A stretch of 64,000 bases of DNA from JAPPLB01 sp965206655. GTDB lineage: Bacteria; Acidobacteriota; Terriglobia; Bryobacterales; UBA6623. This document shows positions 33,481 to 42,749 of the stretch, in pieces. The position numbers were made by a program, and so were the translations under genes. Position 1 is the stretch's first letter, and every line of letters begins with the position of its first letter. A model generated the notes under the pieces. That model was given only the letters and a program-made list of their open reading frames with translations. It did no database searches and was not told the origin of the DNA. The stretch is taken from positions 930,001 through 994,000 of the forward strand of contig CBDBKC010000037.1 in assembly GCA_965206655.1 (NCBI GenBank), written 5' to 3'.

Positions 33481-33505
33481 GTACTTGTAGGCTGGGAGGT
33501 CTGAG

Positions 33506-33994
33506 ATGATCTCGACCGATTCGGTCTTGGAAAACATTCGCGCCCTGCTAGCCGAGGCGGGGATTGAATATCGCGAACTTCATCACGAGCCGACGCGTAC
33601 GTCGGAAGACTCGGCACGGGTTCGAGGGGAAGAGCTGCGTGTGGGCGGCAAGGCGCTGCTGATGAAGGTAGGCGGTGAGTTCAAGCTCTTCGTGCTGAGC
33701 GCGGCCTTACGCGTCGACTCGCAGACCATCCGCGCCCACTTCGGGACTCGGAAGACTCGGTTTGCGAGTGGCGATGAGTTGCGCGAACTGACCGGGCTGG
33801 TGCCTGGATCTATTCCTCCCTTTGGACGGCCGATTCTGCCTTTCGATTTGTATGTGGATGAATCCATCACCGAGAACGACCGGATAGCGTTCAACGCGGG
33901 CTCGTTGACGGATTCGATGTTTCTGAGAGTTGAAGACTACTTGGCGGTTGCGCGTCCGGAGGTGTTGCGGTTTGGGTGCGGGGCACAGGAGTAG
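33506..33994 (+). CDS. YbaK/ProX-type aminoacyl-tRNA deacylase
   Basis: The 162-residue single-domain protein should hydrolyse mischarged tRNA in trans. Family features are the HHEPTRTSEDSARVRG segment, GGKALLMK with the conserved lysine, and GLVPGSIPPFG, the Gly-Pro-rich substrate loop. ATG at 33506 follows GGGAGGT at 5 nt. The gene stands alone, beside the IS1595 remnant. Its exact tRNA specificity (Pro, Cys-Pro or other) cannot be decided. Confidence 0.9.
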   Translation: MISTDSVLENIRALLAEAGIEYRELHHEPTRTSEDSARVRGEELRVGGKALLMKVGGEFKLFVLSAALRVDSQTIRAHFGTRKTRFASGDELRELTGLVPGSIPPFGRPILPFDLYVDESITENDRIAFNAGSLTDSMFLRVEDYLAVARPEVLRFGCGAQE

Positions 33995-34046
33995 TGGGGG
34001 TTTGACGTGGCCGGAATCGCTGTTACGCGTGCCGGAACACGTAGAT

Positions 34047-34967
34047 TTATCCGTTCAACTTGAGAGTTCCCACCAGATCCCGTGCGGATGGTACGCCTTC
34101 CGTGTCAAGCCATTGCGAGAACTCACTGACGAGCCGTTGCGGAGTCTCAGGATCCCAGAATGTGGCGGTCCCGACTTGTATCGCGCCGGCGCCGCAGATG
34201 AGAAACTCCGCGACATCCTCTCCACTTGCTATGCCGCCAAGCCCGATGACCGGGACTTTGACCGCCTGCGAGACCTGATACACCATGCCGAGCGCGATGG
34301 GTTTGATAGCGGGGCCGGAGAGGCCGCCAAAGTTGGCGCCGAGGCGGGGGCGTCGAGTGCTCGCGTCGACAGCGAATCCCACCAAGGTGTTGACCAGAGA
34401 GATCGCGTCGGCGCCGGCTTGCTCGGCAGCGCGCGCCATAACAGCAACGTTGGTGACATTGGGCGAGAGCTTCACAATAAGAGGCCGCTTGCGAACAGCC
34501 TGCCGCGCCATCCCGACGACTTCAGCGAGCAAACTCGGATCAGAAGCGAACTGCATGCCGCCCTGTTTCGTATTCGGACAGGAAACGTTCAGTTCATACC
34601 CGGCGAGGCCGTCGGCGTCTTCGAGGATGCGCAGGACTTCGACGTAGTCCTCGGGCGCGTAGCCGAAGACGTTCGCGAAGACGGCGGTGTCGAGCGCCGC
34701 AAGCTTCGGTAGCTTCTCGGCCACGAAGGCCTTTACACCGACGTTCTGGAGGCCGATCGAGTTCAACATTCCCGAGGCGGTTTCGACCACTCGTGGCGGA
34801 GCATTGCCTTCGATGGGTTCACGGGAAAGGCCCTTCACCACAAACCCACCCAGGACGTTCAGATCGAGGATCTCGGCGAATTCGAGTCCGTAGCCGAACG
34901 TGCCGCTTGAGGCGATGATGGGGTTCTTGAGGCGGATGCCGCGGATTTCCGTTGCGAGGTCGGGCAC
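34047..34967 (-). CDS. pyrD: Dihydroorotate dehydrogenase, class 1B catalytic subunit
   Basis: The 306-residue FMN enzyme of pyrimidine synthesis oxidises dihydroorotate to orotate. The sequence shows NPIIASSGTFGYG, the lysine in FVVKGLS, ELNVSCPNTKQGG with the class 1 catalytic Cys, KLSPNVTNV, and the FMN phosphate loop VIGLGGIASGEDV. It starts with GTG at 34967, 6 bp after the upstream phosphatase-like gene, so the two share a transcript. The electron-transfer partner PyrK is not in the window. Confidence 0.93.
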   Translation of the reverse strand: MPDLATEIRGIRLKNPIIASSGTFGYGLEFAEILDLNVLGGFVVKGLSREPIEGNAPPRVVETASGMLNSIGLQNVGVKAFVAEKLPKLAALDTAVFANVFGYAPEDYVEVLRILEDADGLAGYELNVSCPNTKQGGMQFASDPSLLAEVVGMARQAVRKRPLIVKLSPNVTNVAVMARAAEQAGADAISLVNTLVGFAVDASTRRPRLGANFGGLSGPAIKPIALGMVYQVSQAVKVPVIGLGGIASGEDVAEFLICGAGAIQVGTATFWDPETPQRLVSEFSQWLDTEGVPSARDLVGTLKLNG

Positions 34968-34973
34968 GTTGAT

Positions 34974-36599
34974 TCAAGGAGAAGGAGGAACAGGGCCTAC
35001 GAGATCGGGCTCGATGAACTCGGGCCGTTTTCTCGGCAAGAGCGCGTCGGCTAGAACTTTACCCGTGGCCAAGGTGGGCGAAGAGATGCCCAGCCAGGCG
35101 CACAAAGTCGGCGCTATATCCACGGCGTTCGCAATCCGGCTGTACTGGCCTCGACGGAACCCTGGCCCGTAGAAGATGAGGGGCACGTCGGTGTCGTAGC
35201 GGTAGAAAGATCCGGGAGCCGTGCCGCGCCCAGCGCCGAAATCTTCGGTGAAGTAGGGGTCGTAGATGAGGGCGAGATCCCCGGCGCGCTTCGGAAACCA
35301 ACTGTTCCGCACTCGGTCGGCGCCGGGATCGCTGTCGAGACCCGCCTCGGGGGCGTAGAAGCCGGCTATGCCGGGGACGCTCCGCGCCGCTTCCCCGGCT
35401 ATACGCAGGACGGCCACCCGCCGCCCGCCGGCGGTTCCCCATGACGTGTCGCTGAGGTACACGTACGGGTAGACAAACTTCTCAACGAATGCTTCCCGTC
35501 CGAATGATTGAGCCAGAGCCGCGTTGATCGCTTCAACGACCTCCTGGCCCCGTATTCTGCCGGCGGCCAGTCCGCTTTCCGTTAGATCCTCCGGAAGGGG
35601 GCCGATACCGTGAGCGGCGGTGAAAACAATCCCGACATTGTCGAGCCCGACGCGCTGATCGAGTTCGCCGAAGAATGCGCCCAGCATGCGGTCGAGACGC
35701 AGCACCATGTCCCGCATGAGCGGCGAGTAGGCGCCGGTTTCGATGGCTAGGTGTGCCGGTGCGCTGATGTTGACGATCAGCAAGTCGGGATAGTCTCCCT
35801 GCCCCAGGCCTTCGGATTCGACCGCTTGCAGGGCGAACGCGAGCGTATCACTCGCCGCGAACGGAGATGATCGATAGAGCGCGGGCAGAGCGTCTCCGCT
35901 TTCCATGACCCGCAAGGCAGGCGCCTCGGGCGGCTGCCCCAACGCCCGCCACTGTTTGCCCTGCGCCCGGATCGCGCCATGAAGGGCGTTGAAGCCGTCG
36001 ACCCAGCCGGGAAGGGTTTGGCGATAGTATCTCGAGGTGCCGAAAATGCCGTCGGCAACCATCCAATACGCGCCAATGGGGCGTCGGCCTGCCTGCAAGA
36101 CCGCGCCCTCCGAGCGACCCGAAACCGCCAAGACCCGTGAGCGTCCATGGGTTGCGAGGCGCAATTCGTCGGCGAAGGTCGAGCCGACCAACCGACGCGG
36201 CGATTGGAACGGAAGGCGGGTGAGGGAGTCGACGCTACGCACGATCCTTTTTTCACTCGCTTCGTACCAGCGGTCGGCAACGATGCCATGCATCGCGGGG
36301 TAAGCCCCGGTCGCAAGCGTGGCGGTGTTGGGTCCGGCCAGAGTCGTGAGGTGATCGTAGCGCGTGGTCGGGAATACGGCCCCGTCCGTCAACAGGCGTC
36401 CGAAACCTCCGACACTGAAGTTGTCTTCATAAAGCTGGAGATAGTCGGCCCGGAACTGCTCGCAGACGATGAGGACGATCAACGACGGAGGCGAGGCGGC
36501 CACGGGCGCCGCCGGCGAAAGCGCAAACAGTGCGATGGCAACACCCCACAAGCCGCCAGAGGCCCGTTGGCGCCGCTTCAGCTTCGAATTCCCGGTCAC
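34974..36599 (-). CDS. Secreted alkaline-phosphatase-superfamily protein, probably catalytically inactive
   Basis: The 541-residue protein has a signal peptide (GVAIALFALSPAAPVAAS) and the overall layout of PafA-type phosphomonoesterases (CEQFRADYL, TGAYPAMHGIVADRWY, YRYDTDVPLIFYGPG). Compared with PafA as I remember it, the metal Asp of the first motif is Glu47. The Thr nucleophile aligns with Ala88 in LAGPNTATLATG, and the Asn of the HGIxxN block is Asp109. The DxxxH pair reads SAPAH, and the DHG motif is TAAHG. It begins with GTG at 36599. Few active-site ligands remain, suggesting a binding or structural role. It is co-transcribed with pyrD. Confidence 0.8.
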   Translation of the reverse strand: MTGNSKLKRRQRASGGLWGVAIALFALSPAAPVAASPPSLIVLIVCEQFRADYLQLYEDNFSVGGFGRLLTDGAVFPTTRYDHLTTLAGPNTATLATGAYPAMHGIVADRWYEASEKRIVRSVDSLTRLPFQSPRRLVGSTFADELRLATHGRSRVLAVSGRSEGAVLQAGRRPIGAYWMVADGIFGTSRYYRQTLPGWVDGFNALHGAIRAQGKQWRALGQPPEAPALRVMESGDALPALYRSSPFAASDTLAFALQAVESEGLGQGDYPDLLIVNISAPAHLAIETGAYSPLMRDMVLRLDRMLGAFFGELDQRVGLDNVGIVFTAAHGIGPLPEDLTESGLAAGRIRGQEVVEAINAALAQSFGREAFVEKFVYPYVYLSDTSWGTAGGRRVAVLRIAGEAARSVPGIAGFYAPEAGLDSDPGADRVRNSWFPKRAGDLALIYDPYFTEDFGAGRGTAPGSFYRYDTDVPLIFYGPGFRRGQYSRIANAVDIAPTLCAWLGISSPTLATGKVLADALLPRKRPEFIEPDLVGPVPPSP

Positions 36600-36864
36600 G
36601 TGAGGTTGAGTGTATCAGAGGCTCTTTGAAGAGCGGCCTTCGGAACAGCCTGCCCGGCTGAGAGGGACCGAGCCACTGCCCGCGCGCGCTCATATTCGTC
36701 TTGTATTGGACAAGACGCGACCCACCCGCTCCGTCCGATTGTGTAAACTACAGTTCTTACGCCTCTCTTCAGAAGAACCACCGAGCGGCTCCATCCGCCC
36801 TCCGGAGAAGCACCCTGTTCTTCTGTTTTCGAAGACGAAATCCTAATATCTGGAGTAACTTTTC

Positions 36865-38184
36865 GTGTCAGTGCGAGAAACCCCTAACATCGCGCCCGCC
36901 GAGGGCAAACTTGGAGTGCTGCTGCCCGGTATGGGCGCCGTCAGCACGACGTTCATAGCCGGCGTGGAAGCCATTAAGAAGGGTAAGGCGGCGCCGATCG
37001 GTTCACTCACCCAAATCGGCCGCGTGCGGCTCGGCAAGCGCACCGATGATCGTAATCCCCTGATCAAAGAGCTGGTCCCGCTCGCTGACATGAACAACCT
37101 CGCCTACGGCGGTTGGGATATCTATAAGGACAACTGCTATGACGCGGCGGTCAACGCGGGTGTCTTGCAGCGCGATCTGCTTGACGGCGTCAAGGACGAG
37201 ATGGAAGCGATCACGCCCATGCCGGCGGTGTTCGAACACCGTTATGTGACGCGCATCGACGGACCGAACATCAAAAAGGGTGCTAACAAGATGGAGTTGG
37301 CCGAAGCCCTGATCGACGATATCCGCGGCTTCAAAGAGCGCACGGGCGTCGCGCGCGCCGTCATGGTGTGGTGCGGTTCCACCGAGATCTACCAGAAACC
37401 CAGCGCTGTGCATCAAGACATCACGGCGTTCGAGAAAGGCTTGGCGGAGAACAATGCGGAAATCGCCCCCAGCCAGATCTATGCGTACGCCGCGCTGAAG
37501 TCGGACGTGCCGTTCGCGAACGGCGCGCCGAACCTGACTGTCGACATCCCAGTGATGATCGAGCTCGCCAAGACTCAGGGTCTGCCGATCGCCGGCAAGG
37601 ATTATAAGACAGGCCAAACGTTCATCAAGACGCTGCTGGCCCCCGGCCTGAAAACCCGGCTGCTCGGGCTGGACGGCTGGTTCTCGACCAATATTCTCGG
37701 TAACCGCGACGGCGAAGTGCTCGACGACCCGGACTCGTTCAAGACAAAGGAAGAGAGCAAGCTTTCCGCGTTGGATGTGATTCTTCAACCGAAGCTGTAC
37801 CCCGACCTGTACGGGAACTTCGACCACAAGGTGAGGATCAACTACTATCCGCCCCGCGGCGACAACAAAGAGGGCTGGGACAACATCGACATCTTCGGAT
37901 GGCTCGGTTACCAGATGCAGATCAAGATCAATTTTCTGTGCCGCGATTCCATCCTCGCCGCGCCCCTGGTCTTGGACCTGGCGTTGTTCATGGATTTGGC
38001 GCACCGCACCGGTATGTCGGGAATTCAGGAGTGGCTTTCGTTCTACTTCAAGTCGCCGATGGCTGCCCCGGGCCTGTATTCCGAGCACGACATCTTCATC
38101 CAGTTGATGAAGCTCAAGAATACGTTGCGCTGGATGAAGGGCGAAGACCTCATCACCCACCTTGGCCTTGAGTACTACGACTAG
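36865..38184 (+). CDS. ino1: Inositol-3-phosphate synthase
   Basis: The 439-residue enzyme converts glucose 6-phosphate to myo-inositol 3-phosphate with NAD. Visible are the Rossmann start KLGVLLPGMGAVSTTFIAGV, SLTQIGRVRLGKR, the substrate-binding lysine region AGKDYKTGQTFIKTLLAP, LGLDGWFSTNILGNRDG and the metal/NAD region NINYYP-type HKVRINYYPPRGDNKEGWDNID. It starts at GTG 36865 with GGAG 11 nt upstream. An NAD-dependent epimerase overlaps its 3' end, suggesting a joint role in inositol-containing lipids or solutes. Confidence 0.94.
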   Translation: MSVRETPNIAPAEGKLGVLLPGMGAVSTTFIAGVEAIKKGKAAPIGSLTQIGRVRLGKRTDDRNPLIKELVPLADMNNLAYGGWDIYKDNCYDAAVNAGVLQRDLLDGVKDEMEAITPMPAVFEHRYVTRIDGPNIKKGANKMELAEALIDDIRGFKERTGVARAVMVWCGSTEIYQKPSAVHQDITAFEKGLAENNAEIAPSQIYAYAALKSDVPFANGAPNLTVDIPVMIELAKTQGLPIAGKDYKTGQTFIKTLLAPGLKTRLLGLDGWFSTNILGNRDGEVLDDPDSFKTKEESKLSALDVILQPKLYPDLYGNFDHKVRINYYPPRGDNKEGWDNIDIFGWLGYQMQIKINFLCRDSILAAPLVLDLALFMDLAHRTGMSGIQEWLSFYFKSPMAAPGLYSEHDIFIQLMKLKNTLRWMKGEDLITHLGLEYYD

Positions 38185-39166
38185 ACGGCCTGACCAGGCC
38201 CTCGTTATCGGGGGCACGCTCTTCATCGGACGCGCGCTTGTGCGCCGTTTACTCGCGCGGGGCGACCAGGTCACGATCCTCCACCGTGGCACGCACAATC
38301 CGTTCGCACGAAAGACGGAAGAGATTCACTGCGACCGAAACGACCCCGCCGCAGTCGCGGAAAAACTAGGAGGCACGCAGTTCGATGTCGTCTACGACAA
38401 CGTCTACGATTGGCAACGCGGCACCACCGCCGAGCAAGTCAGGTCGGCGGCATGGGCTTGCCGGGATGGGCTTCGCCGCTACGTCTTCACATCCAGCGTC
38501 GCAGCCTACGGCGCCGGCCTCAATCACTCTGAAGACGACCCCCTCGCGCCGTCCGACCACCCGGAGGATTACGTCCGCAACAAAGCCGAGACGGAACGCA
38601 TGCTCTTCGGCCTCCATCGCGAGAATGGATTCCCCGCGGCTACGCTCCGTCCACCTTACGTCTACGGACCCGAGAATCCCTTTTACCGCGAGGCTTTCTT
38701 TTGGGACCGCCTGCTCGCGGATCGCCCGATCCTGCTTCCCAACCAGGGCGAACGTCTGATGCAGTTCGTCTTGGCCGACGACCTGGCGCGAGCCGCAATT
38801 CTAGCTGCCGACACGGATCGAGCCTCGGGCCGCGCCTACAACATCGCTCACGAATCTCCGATCACCCAGCGCGCCCTGGTCGAAGCACTGGCAGCCGCTG
38901 CGGGCAAACAGGCCGAGCTTGTTGCGGCGCCGCGCGAGCGATTGATCGAGCTCGGAGGTAACGTGTTCGAGCCGCCCTTCTATTTCGGGCAGTACTTCGA
39001 CATGCCGCCCATCACCCAGAACACATCTCGGGCGCGTGAGGAATTGGGTTTCGAGCCTACGTCCTGGGAGGAAGGGCGGCGGCGGAGCTTTACATGGTAC
39101 CGGGCGCAAGAGCACCCACCCGCGGACTTCTCATTCGACGACAGAGTACTTGAAGCATTGTCGTAG
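38162..39166 (+). CDS. NAD-dependent epimerase/dehydratase (extended SDR)
   Basis: The protein of about 334 residues has the nucleotide-binding GGTLFIGRALV, the catalytic region with FTSSVAAYG and Tyr-x-x-x-Lys in DYVRNKAE, and the RPPYVYGPENP block of sugar-nucleotide epimerases. The likely start is TTG at 38162 or 38168, overlapping the end of the inositol-phosphate synthase gene; no ATG is available near the Rossmann motif. The coupling suggests it acts on a product of the same pathway, but the substrate is not known. Confidence 0.86.
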   Translation: MALSTTTRRPDQALVIGGTLFIGRALVRRLLARGDQVTILHRGTHNPFARKTEEIHCDRNDPAAVAEKLGGTQFDVVYDNVYDWQRGTTAEQVRSAAWACRDGLRRYVFTSSVAAYGAGLNHSEDDPLAPSDHPEDYVRNKAETERMLFGLHRENGFPAATLRPPYVYGPENPFYREAFFWDRLLADRPILLPNQGERLMQFVLADDLARAAILAADTDRASGRAYNIAHESPITQRALVEALAAAAGKQAELVAAPRERLIELGGNVFEPPFYFGQYFDMPPITQNTSRAREELGFEPTSWEEGRRRSFTWYRAQEHPPADFSFDDRVLEALS

Positions 39167-39177
39167 CTACGAGCAAA

Positions 39178-39193
39178 TGTACTATTTAGTACA
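39178..39193. promoter_or_regulatory. Perfect dyad upstream of bacterioferritin, candidate operator
   Basis: TGTACTA-TT-TAGTACA is a perfect 7-bp inverted repeat, AT-rich in a GC-rich context, in the 246-bp intergenic space before bfr. It resembles a dimeric repressor site. The distance to the bfr ATG (about 220 bp) is long for direct repression, so the target may be an unseen upstream promoter. The rest of 39167-39412 shows no gene. Confidence 0.5.
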
Positions 39194-39412
39194 CGTGCCC
39201 TATCGGACACGCTAGGTGCAACGCGGTTGCGTTCGGTGTTCGTGCGGATCATCCATGGCGTTCCACGCCCATCTGCCATGCAATCCACTTGCATCGCGCG
39301 GGGGGAACAAGCCGAGACGAGGCGCCACAGCCGGCATCCGTTTTGACAAGACCACCGCGCGAACGATACAAAGAGTACTTCGCAATTCGGACCAGGAGCA
39401 GGAAAGGAACAC

Positions 39413-39895
39413 ATGAAAGGCGATCCCAAAGTCATCGAGTGCCTCAAGGAGGCGCTTCAAGGGGAGTTAACGGCGATCAGCCAATACTTTCTGCATGCGG
39501 AGATGTGTGAGAACTGGGGCTACGTAGCGCTAGCTAAATACATGAAGGTAGAGTCGATCGAAGAGATGCGACACGCCGAGGCTCTCATCGAGCGCATCCT
39601 ATTTCTCGACAGCATCCCGAACCTGCGCGAGATGTTTCCCCTTCGGATTGGCAAAGACGTCAAGGCCCAGTTCGAAAACGACCTCGCTCTGGAACTCGAA
39701 GCCGTGCCGCGGCTCAACAACGCCATCAATGTCGCTGTGGAGATGAAGGATAACGGTTCCCGCGATCTATTCGAAAAGATCCTGGTCGACGAAGAGAAGC
39801 ACGTCGACTGGCTCGAAGCCCAGCTCGACATGATCGACCAAATGGGCATCGGCGTCTACCTCTCCCAGCAGATGGGCGAAGAAGAAGGCGGCTAA
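39413..39895 (+). CDS. bfr: Bacterioferritin
   Basis: The 160-residue four-helix iron-storage subunit assembles into a 24-mer. Ferroxidase ligands are present in GELTAISQYFLHAEM, the MRHAE motif, LALELEAVPRLN and DEEKHVDWLE. The heme-coordinating Met is in SIEEMRHAE. ATG at 39413 is preceded by AAAGGA at 5 nt. A perfect dyad lies in the upstream intergenic region. No bacterioferritin-associated ferredoxin gene is adjacent. Confidence 0.95.
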   Translation: MKGDPKVIECLKEALQGELTAISQYFLHAEMCENWGYVALAKYMKVESIEEMRHAEALIERILFLDSIPNLREMFPLRIGKDVKAQFENDLALELEAVPRLNNAINVAVEMKDNGSRDLFEKILVDEEKHVDWLEAQLDMIDQMGIGVYLSQQMGEEEGG

Positions 39896-40067
39896 TCTGC
39901 CCCAATAAGGGAAAACAGACCGGCTACGTACATTTGTAGGACCCGGTTAAGCAGCAACGCCGGCCGGCATCCGCTCAACGCTGTAAACGTAGAGAAGCAC
40001 ATCGTCAGCCGCTTGACGATCTGCCGCGGCGGCCGGGTTGTCGCTGCGGTGTGAGCGAGTTTGGTTG

Positions 40068-40583
40068 TCATTCGTTCGTAGCGGGTTGTTGGTTGAACAA
40101 TCCCATCTGATCGTGCGTTGGCACCGGGGCGCGCCGTGGCCGCCGCGCAACTCGAACCGGACTGCCGATCACGCCCAGTACTTTCAACTCCGACAGCGCC
40201 GCTCTGGGCACGAAGACGCGGCGCGTATTCGCATTCGGGTCCGGGGGCGTGACGGTGATACCGCGCTCGGTCAGTTGGAGAAGATTGTTCGGAATAATGC
40301 CTTCGAGGACTTCGCCGTCCCGCAGGTTTAGCCGCACCCAAAGACCATCGGATTTCGGCCGAGCCCCGAACACTTTGCGCTGATTCGGGTCCGGTTCGTC
40401 CTCGAACTCCCGGACGAACGAAACGGTACGTACTTCCTCGTAAGGAATCACCTGGAGTTGGGCCGAGCGATTGAGAACTTCGATGCAATCCGGCCGAAGG
40501 TAGGTGTGCGGGCTGACGTAACCGTGAATCAGGCGATCGTCAAAACAACGAACGCTAACTTTTTTTGTGGTGGAAGCGGACAA
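40068..40583 (-). CDS. Conserved hypothetical protein with PilZ/SH3-like beta content (DUF6982-like)
   Basis: The protein of about 171 residues starts at TTG 40583, chosen because AAAGGAG lies 8 nt upstream; a longer TTG start at 40631 lacks one. It has repeated short beta strands (VSVRCFDDRLIHGYV, ...GEVLEGIIPNNLL) and conserved Gly positions that recall a small beta-barrel regulatory domain of acidobacterial proteins. The C-terminus is basic (RVARRPRRAPVP). It is divergent from xerD. Function unknown. Confidence 0.65.
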   Translation of the reverse strand: MSASTTKKVSVRCFDDRLIHGYVSPHTYLRPDCIEVLNRSAQLQVIPYEEVRTVSFVREFEDEPDPNQRKVFGARPKSDGLWVRLNLRDGEVLEGIIPNNLLQLTERGITVTPPDPNANTRRVFVPRAALSELKVLGVIGSPVRVARRPRRAPVPTHDQMGLFNQQPATNE

Positions 40584-40703
40584 GAGGCGAACTCCTTTGC
40601 GCCCCGCGGGAAAGAGCGCCTCCTCGCCCAATGCTAGTATGGGTCACCTGCGGAAGTCAAGAGAAATGACCTCTAAGTTGTTCATTTTGCTACTGTTTGA
40701 ATA

Positions 40704-41591
40704 ATGCCGGGCGCACCCGTTGAGGAGTTCCTTTTCTACTGCCGCAGCGAGAAAGGGCTGGCCTCCAATACGCTCGAGGCCTACCGCCGCGACCTCGAAA
40801 AGCTCGCCCGGTACTCCGCAGGCCGCAAACGCGACATTCTTGAAGCCGACGTCAACGACGTGCGCGGATTCGTCGACTCGCTTTATAGGGCCAAACTCAC
40901 TGGGAGATCAATCGCCCGCCACATCGCCAGCGTTCGAACATTCTACAAGTACTACGTCGGCCAAGGTCGCATCGGGCAGGATCCGACCGCCGACATTACT
41001 CCACCGAAACAGTGGAAGCGTTTGCCCAAATATCTGACGCTCGACGAGGTCGACCGGCTGCTCGAAGCACCCGACCACACCGAGCCGATCGGCTTACGCG
41101 ATCGCGCCATGCTGCAGTTGCTGTACGCGACCGGACTGCGCGTGTCCGAGTTGGTCGCGGTTGAAACACAGAACCTCAATTCCGAGATGGGGTTTCTGCG
41201 GCTCACCGGCAAAGGCGGCAAGCAGCGTCTCGTGCCCGTCGGGCGCGAAGCACTCTCCGCGATCGAGGACTACTCGAAGAACGGACGCTCGAAGATCCTC
41301 AAAGGCAAAGCGTCGAAGTTCCTCTTCGTCAATGCGCGCGCCAACCGCATGACTCGTCAGAACTTTTGGCTGCGTCTCAAGAAATACGGTCTGGAGGCCC
41401 ACATCATGAACCCGCTCGCGCCCCATGTCGTCCGCCACAGCTTCGCTACCCACCTGCTCGAACGGGGCGCCGACTTGCGCAGCGTTCAAATCATGCTCGG
41501 CCACTCCGACATTTCAACGACGGAGATTTACACGCACGTGATGCGGGAGCGCCTCCGAAAAGTCTACGATCAGCACCACCCTCGAAGCTGA
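40704..41591 (+). CDS. xerD: Tyrosine recombinase XerD
   Basis: The 295-residue chromosome-dimer resolvase has an N-terminal SAM-like domain (VEEFLFYCRSEKGLASNTLEAY) and a catalytic domain with Arg in ATGLRVSEL, Lys in GKGGKQR, HVVRHSFATHLL, LGHSD and the nucleophile in TEIYTHV. Length and lack of phage-type extensions fit the housekeeping XerC/XerD group; XerD is the closer match by impression. The gene stands apart from mobile elements. A cobalamin-binding-protein gene follows 50 bp later on the same strand. Confidence 0.88.
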   Translation: MPGAPVEEFLFYCRSEKGLASNTLEAYRRDLEKLARYSAGRKRDILEADVNDVRGFVDSLYRAKLTGRSIARHIASVRTFYKYYVGQGRIGQDPTADITPPKQWKRLPKYLTLDEVDRLLEAPDHTEPIGLRDRAMLQLLYATGLRVSELVAVETQNLNSEMGFLRLTGKGGKQRLVPVGREALSAIEDYSKNGRSKILKGKASKFLFVNARANRMTRQNFWLRLKKYGLEAHIMNPLAPHVVRHSFATHLLERGADLRSVQIMLGHSDISTTEIYTHVMRERLRKVYDQHHPRS

Positions 41592-41641
41592 CCCAGCGAG
41601 CATCCCGGCTGCTAGTTTGAAGAAAGCCTTCCGAGCCCCCA

Positions 41642-42574
41642 ATGCGAATCATCACGTTGATCGCCAGCGCCACCGAAATCGTCTGCGCCCTGGGTATGCG
41701 GGAATTTCTCGTCGGCCGCTCGCACGAGTGCGACCACCCCGAATCCGTCAAGGATCTCCCTGTTTGCACACAGCCGCGCTTCGAGGTGTCAGGCAGCAGC
41801 CGCGAAATCGACGAGCGCGTCAAATCGCTGGCGCGCGAATCGGTCGTCAAGGATGCGCTGGGTGTCTACGAGGTCTTCCCCGAGAAGCTTCGCGAACTGC
41901 GGCCGACCCACATCGTCACCCAGGCTCAGTGCGAGGTCTGCGCGGTTAGTCTGCGAGATGTCGAGATCGCGGTCCAGAAAGTGGCGGACTGCGAGGCCAC
42001 CATCATCTCCCTGCAGCCAAACGACATGGTGGACTTCTGGGCCTCGCTCTGCACTGCCGCCTCACATCTCGGTGCGACCAGCGCCGGTGTCCAACTGGTC
42101 GCCGATCTTCAATCCCGCATGGAACGGATCGAGTCGGAGACCCGCCCGCTGCCGCTCGGCGCGCGCCCAAGCGTTGCCTGTATCGAGTGGGTCGACCCAT
42201 TGATGGCGGCAGGTAATTGGACTCCCGAGCTGATCCACATGGCCGGCGGCGACAACCTCTTCGGCGAAGCGGGAAAGCATTCGCCTTGGATGACCTTCGA
42301 CGAACTGCGGCAAAAGGACCCCGCTGCGATCGTCATTGCGCCGTGTGGTTTCGACCTCGCCCGGACCCGGCAAGACCTTCCTCTGCTGCAAGCCCAACCG
42401 GGGTGGGGCGAGCTTCGAGCCGTTCGCGACGGACGGGTCTATCTCGCCGACGGGAATCAGTACTTCAATCGCCCCGGGCCTCGCCTCGCCGAATCCCTCG
42501 AAATCCTAGCCGAGATGCTCCACCCTGATAAGTTTGAGTTCGGTCACGAGGGTGTGGCGTGGGAGCGCGCCTAA
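41642..42574 (+). CDS. Cobalamin-binding protein (BtuF/FepB-fold, no signal peptide)
   Basis: The 310-residue protein has the two-lobed periplasmic-binding-protein fold with family blocks IITLIASATEIVCALG, VGRSHECDHP, THIVTQAQCEVCAVS, and GDNLFGEAGKHSPWMTFDEL. The N-terminus starts directly in the first strand, so no export signal is visible. Such signal-less members are commonly annotated as cobalamin-binding proteins and may act in the cytoplasm or in corrinoid salvage. There is no ABC permease nearby. The MetE-like enzyme in the window does not need cobalamin, so no pathway link is evident. Confidence 0.85.
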   Translation: MRIITLIASATEIVCALGMREFLVGRSHECDHPESVKDLPVCTQPRFEVSGSSREIDERVKSLARESVVKDALGVYEVFPEKLRELRPTHIVTQAQCEVCAVSLRDVEIAVQKVADCEATIISLQPNDMVDFWASLCTAASHLGATSAGVQLVADLQSRMERIESETRPLPLGARPSVACIEWVDPLMAAGNWTPELIHMAGGDNLFGEAGKHSPWMTFDELRQKDPAAIVIAPCGFDLARTRQDLPLLQAQPGWGELRAVRDGRVYLADGNQYFNRPGPRLAESLEILAEMLHPDKFEFGHEGVAWERA

Positions 42575-42582
42575 GAAGCGGC

Positions 42583-42600
42583 GGGCGGCATGCGCGCCCC
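42583..42600. repeat. REP-like imperfect palindrome, copy 2
   Basis: GGGCGGCATGCGCGCCCC, followed by TACT, resembles the perfect palindrome at 15227-15246. It lies just after the cobalamin-binding-protein stop, in the gap between two convergent genes. The remainder of 42575-42749 shows no gene. Confidence 0.5.
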
Positions 42601-42749
42601 TACTGGTCCGAAGTGAAGAATATTGTGCATAAGCCGCTACAAAGCAGGCTTATGGCCGGAGCGTGGCGGCGGGGAGAACACCGAGGATAAGACGGCGTGG
42701 GCGACCTCTTCGCTCTAGCGGAGTTCATGCAAGGGCTTATCCCTGAACC

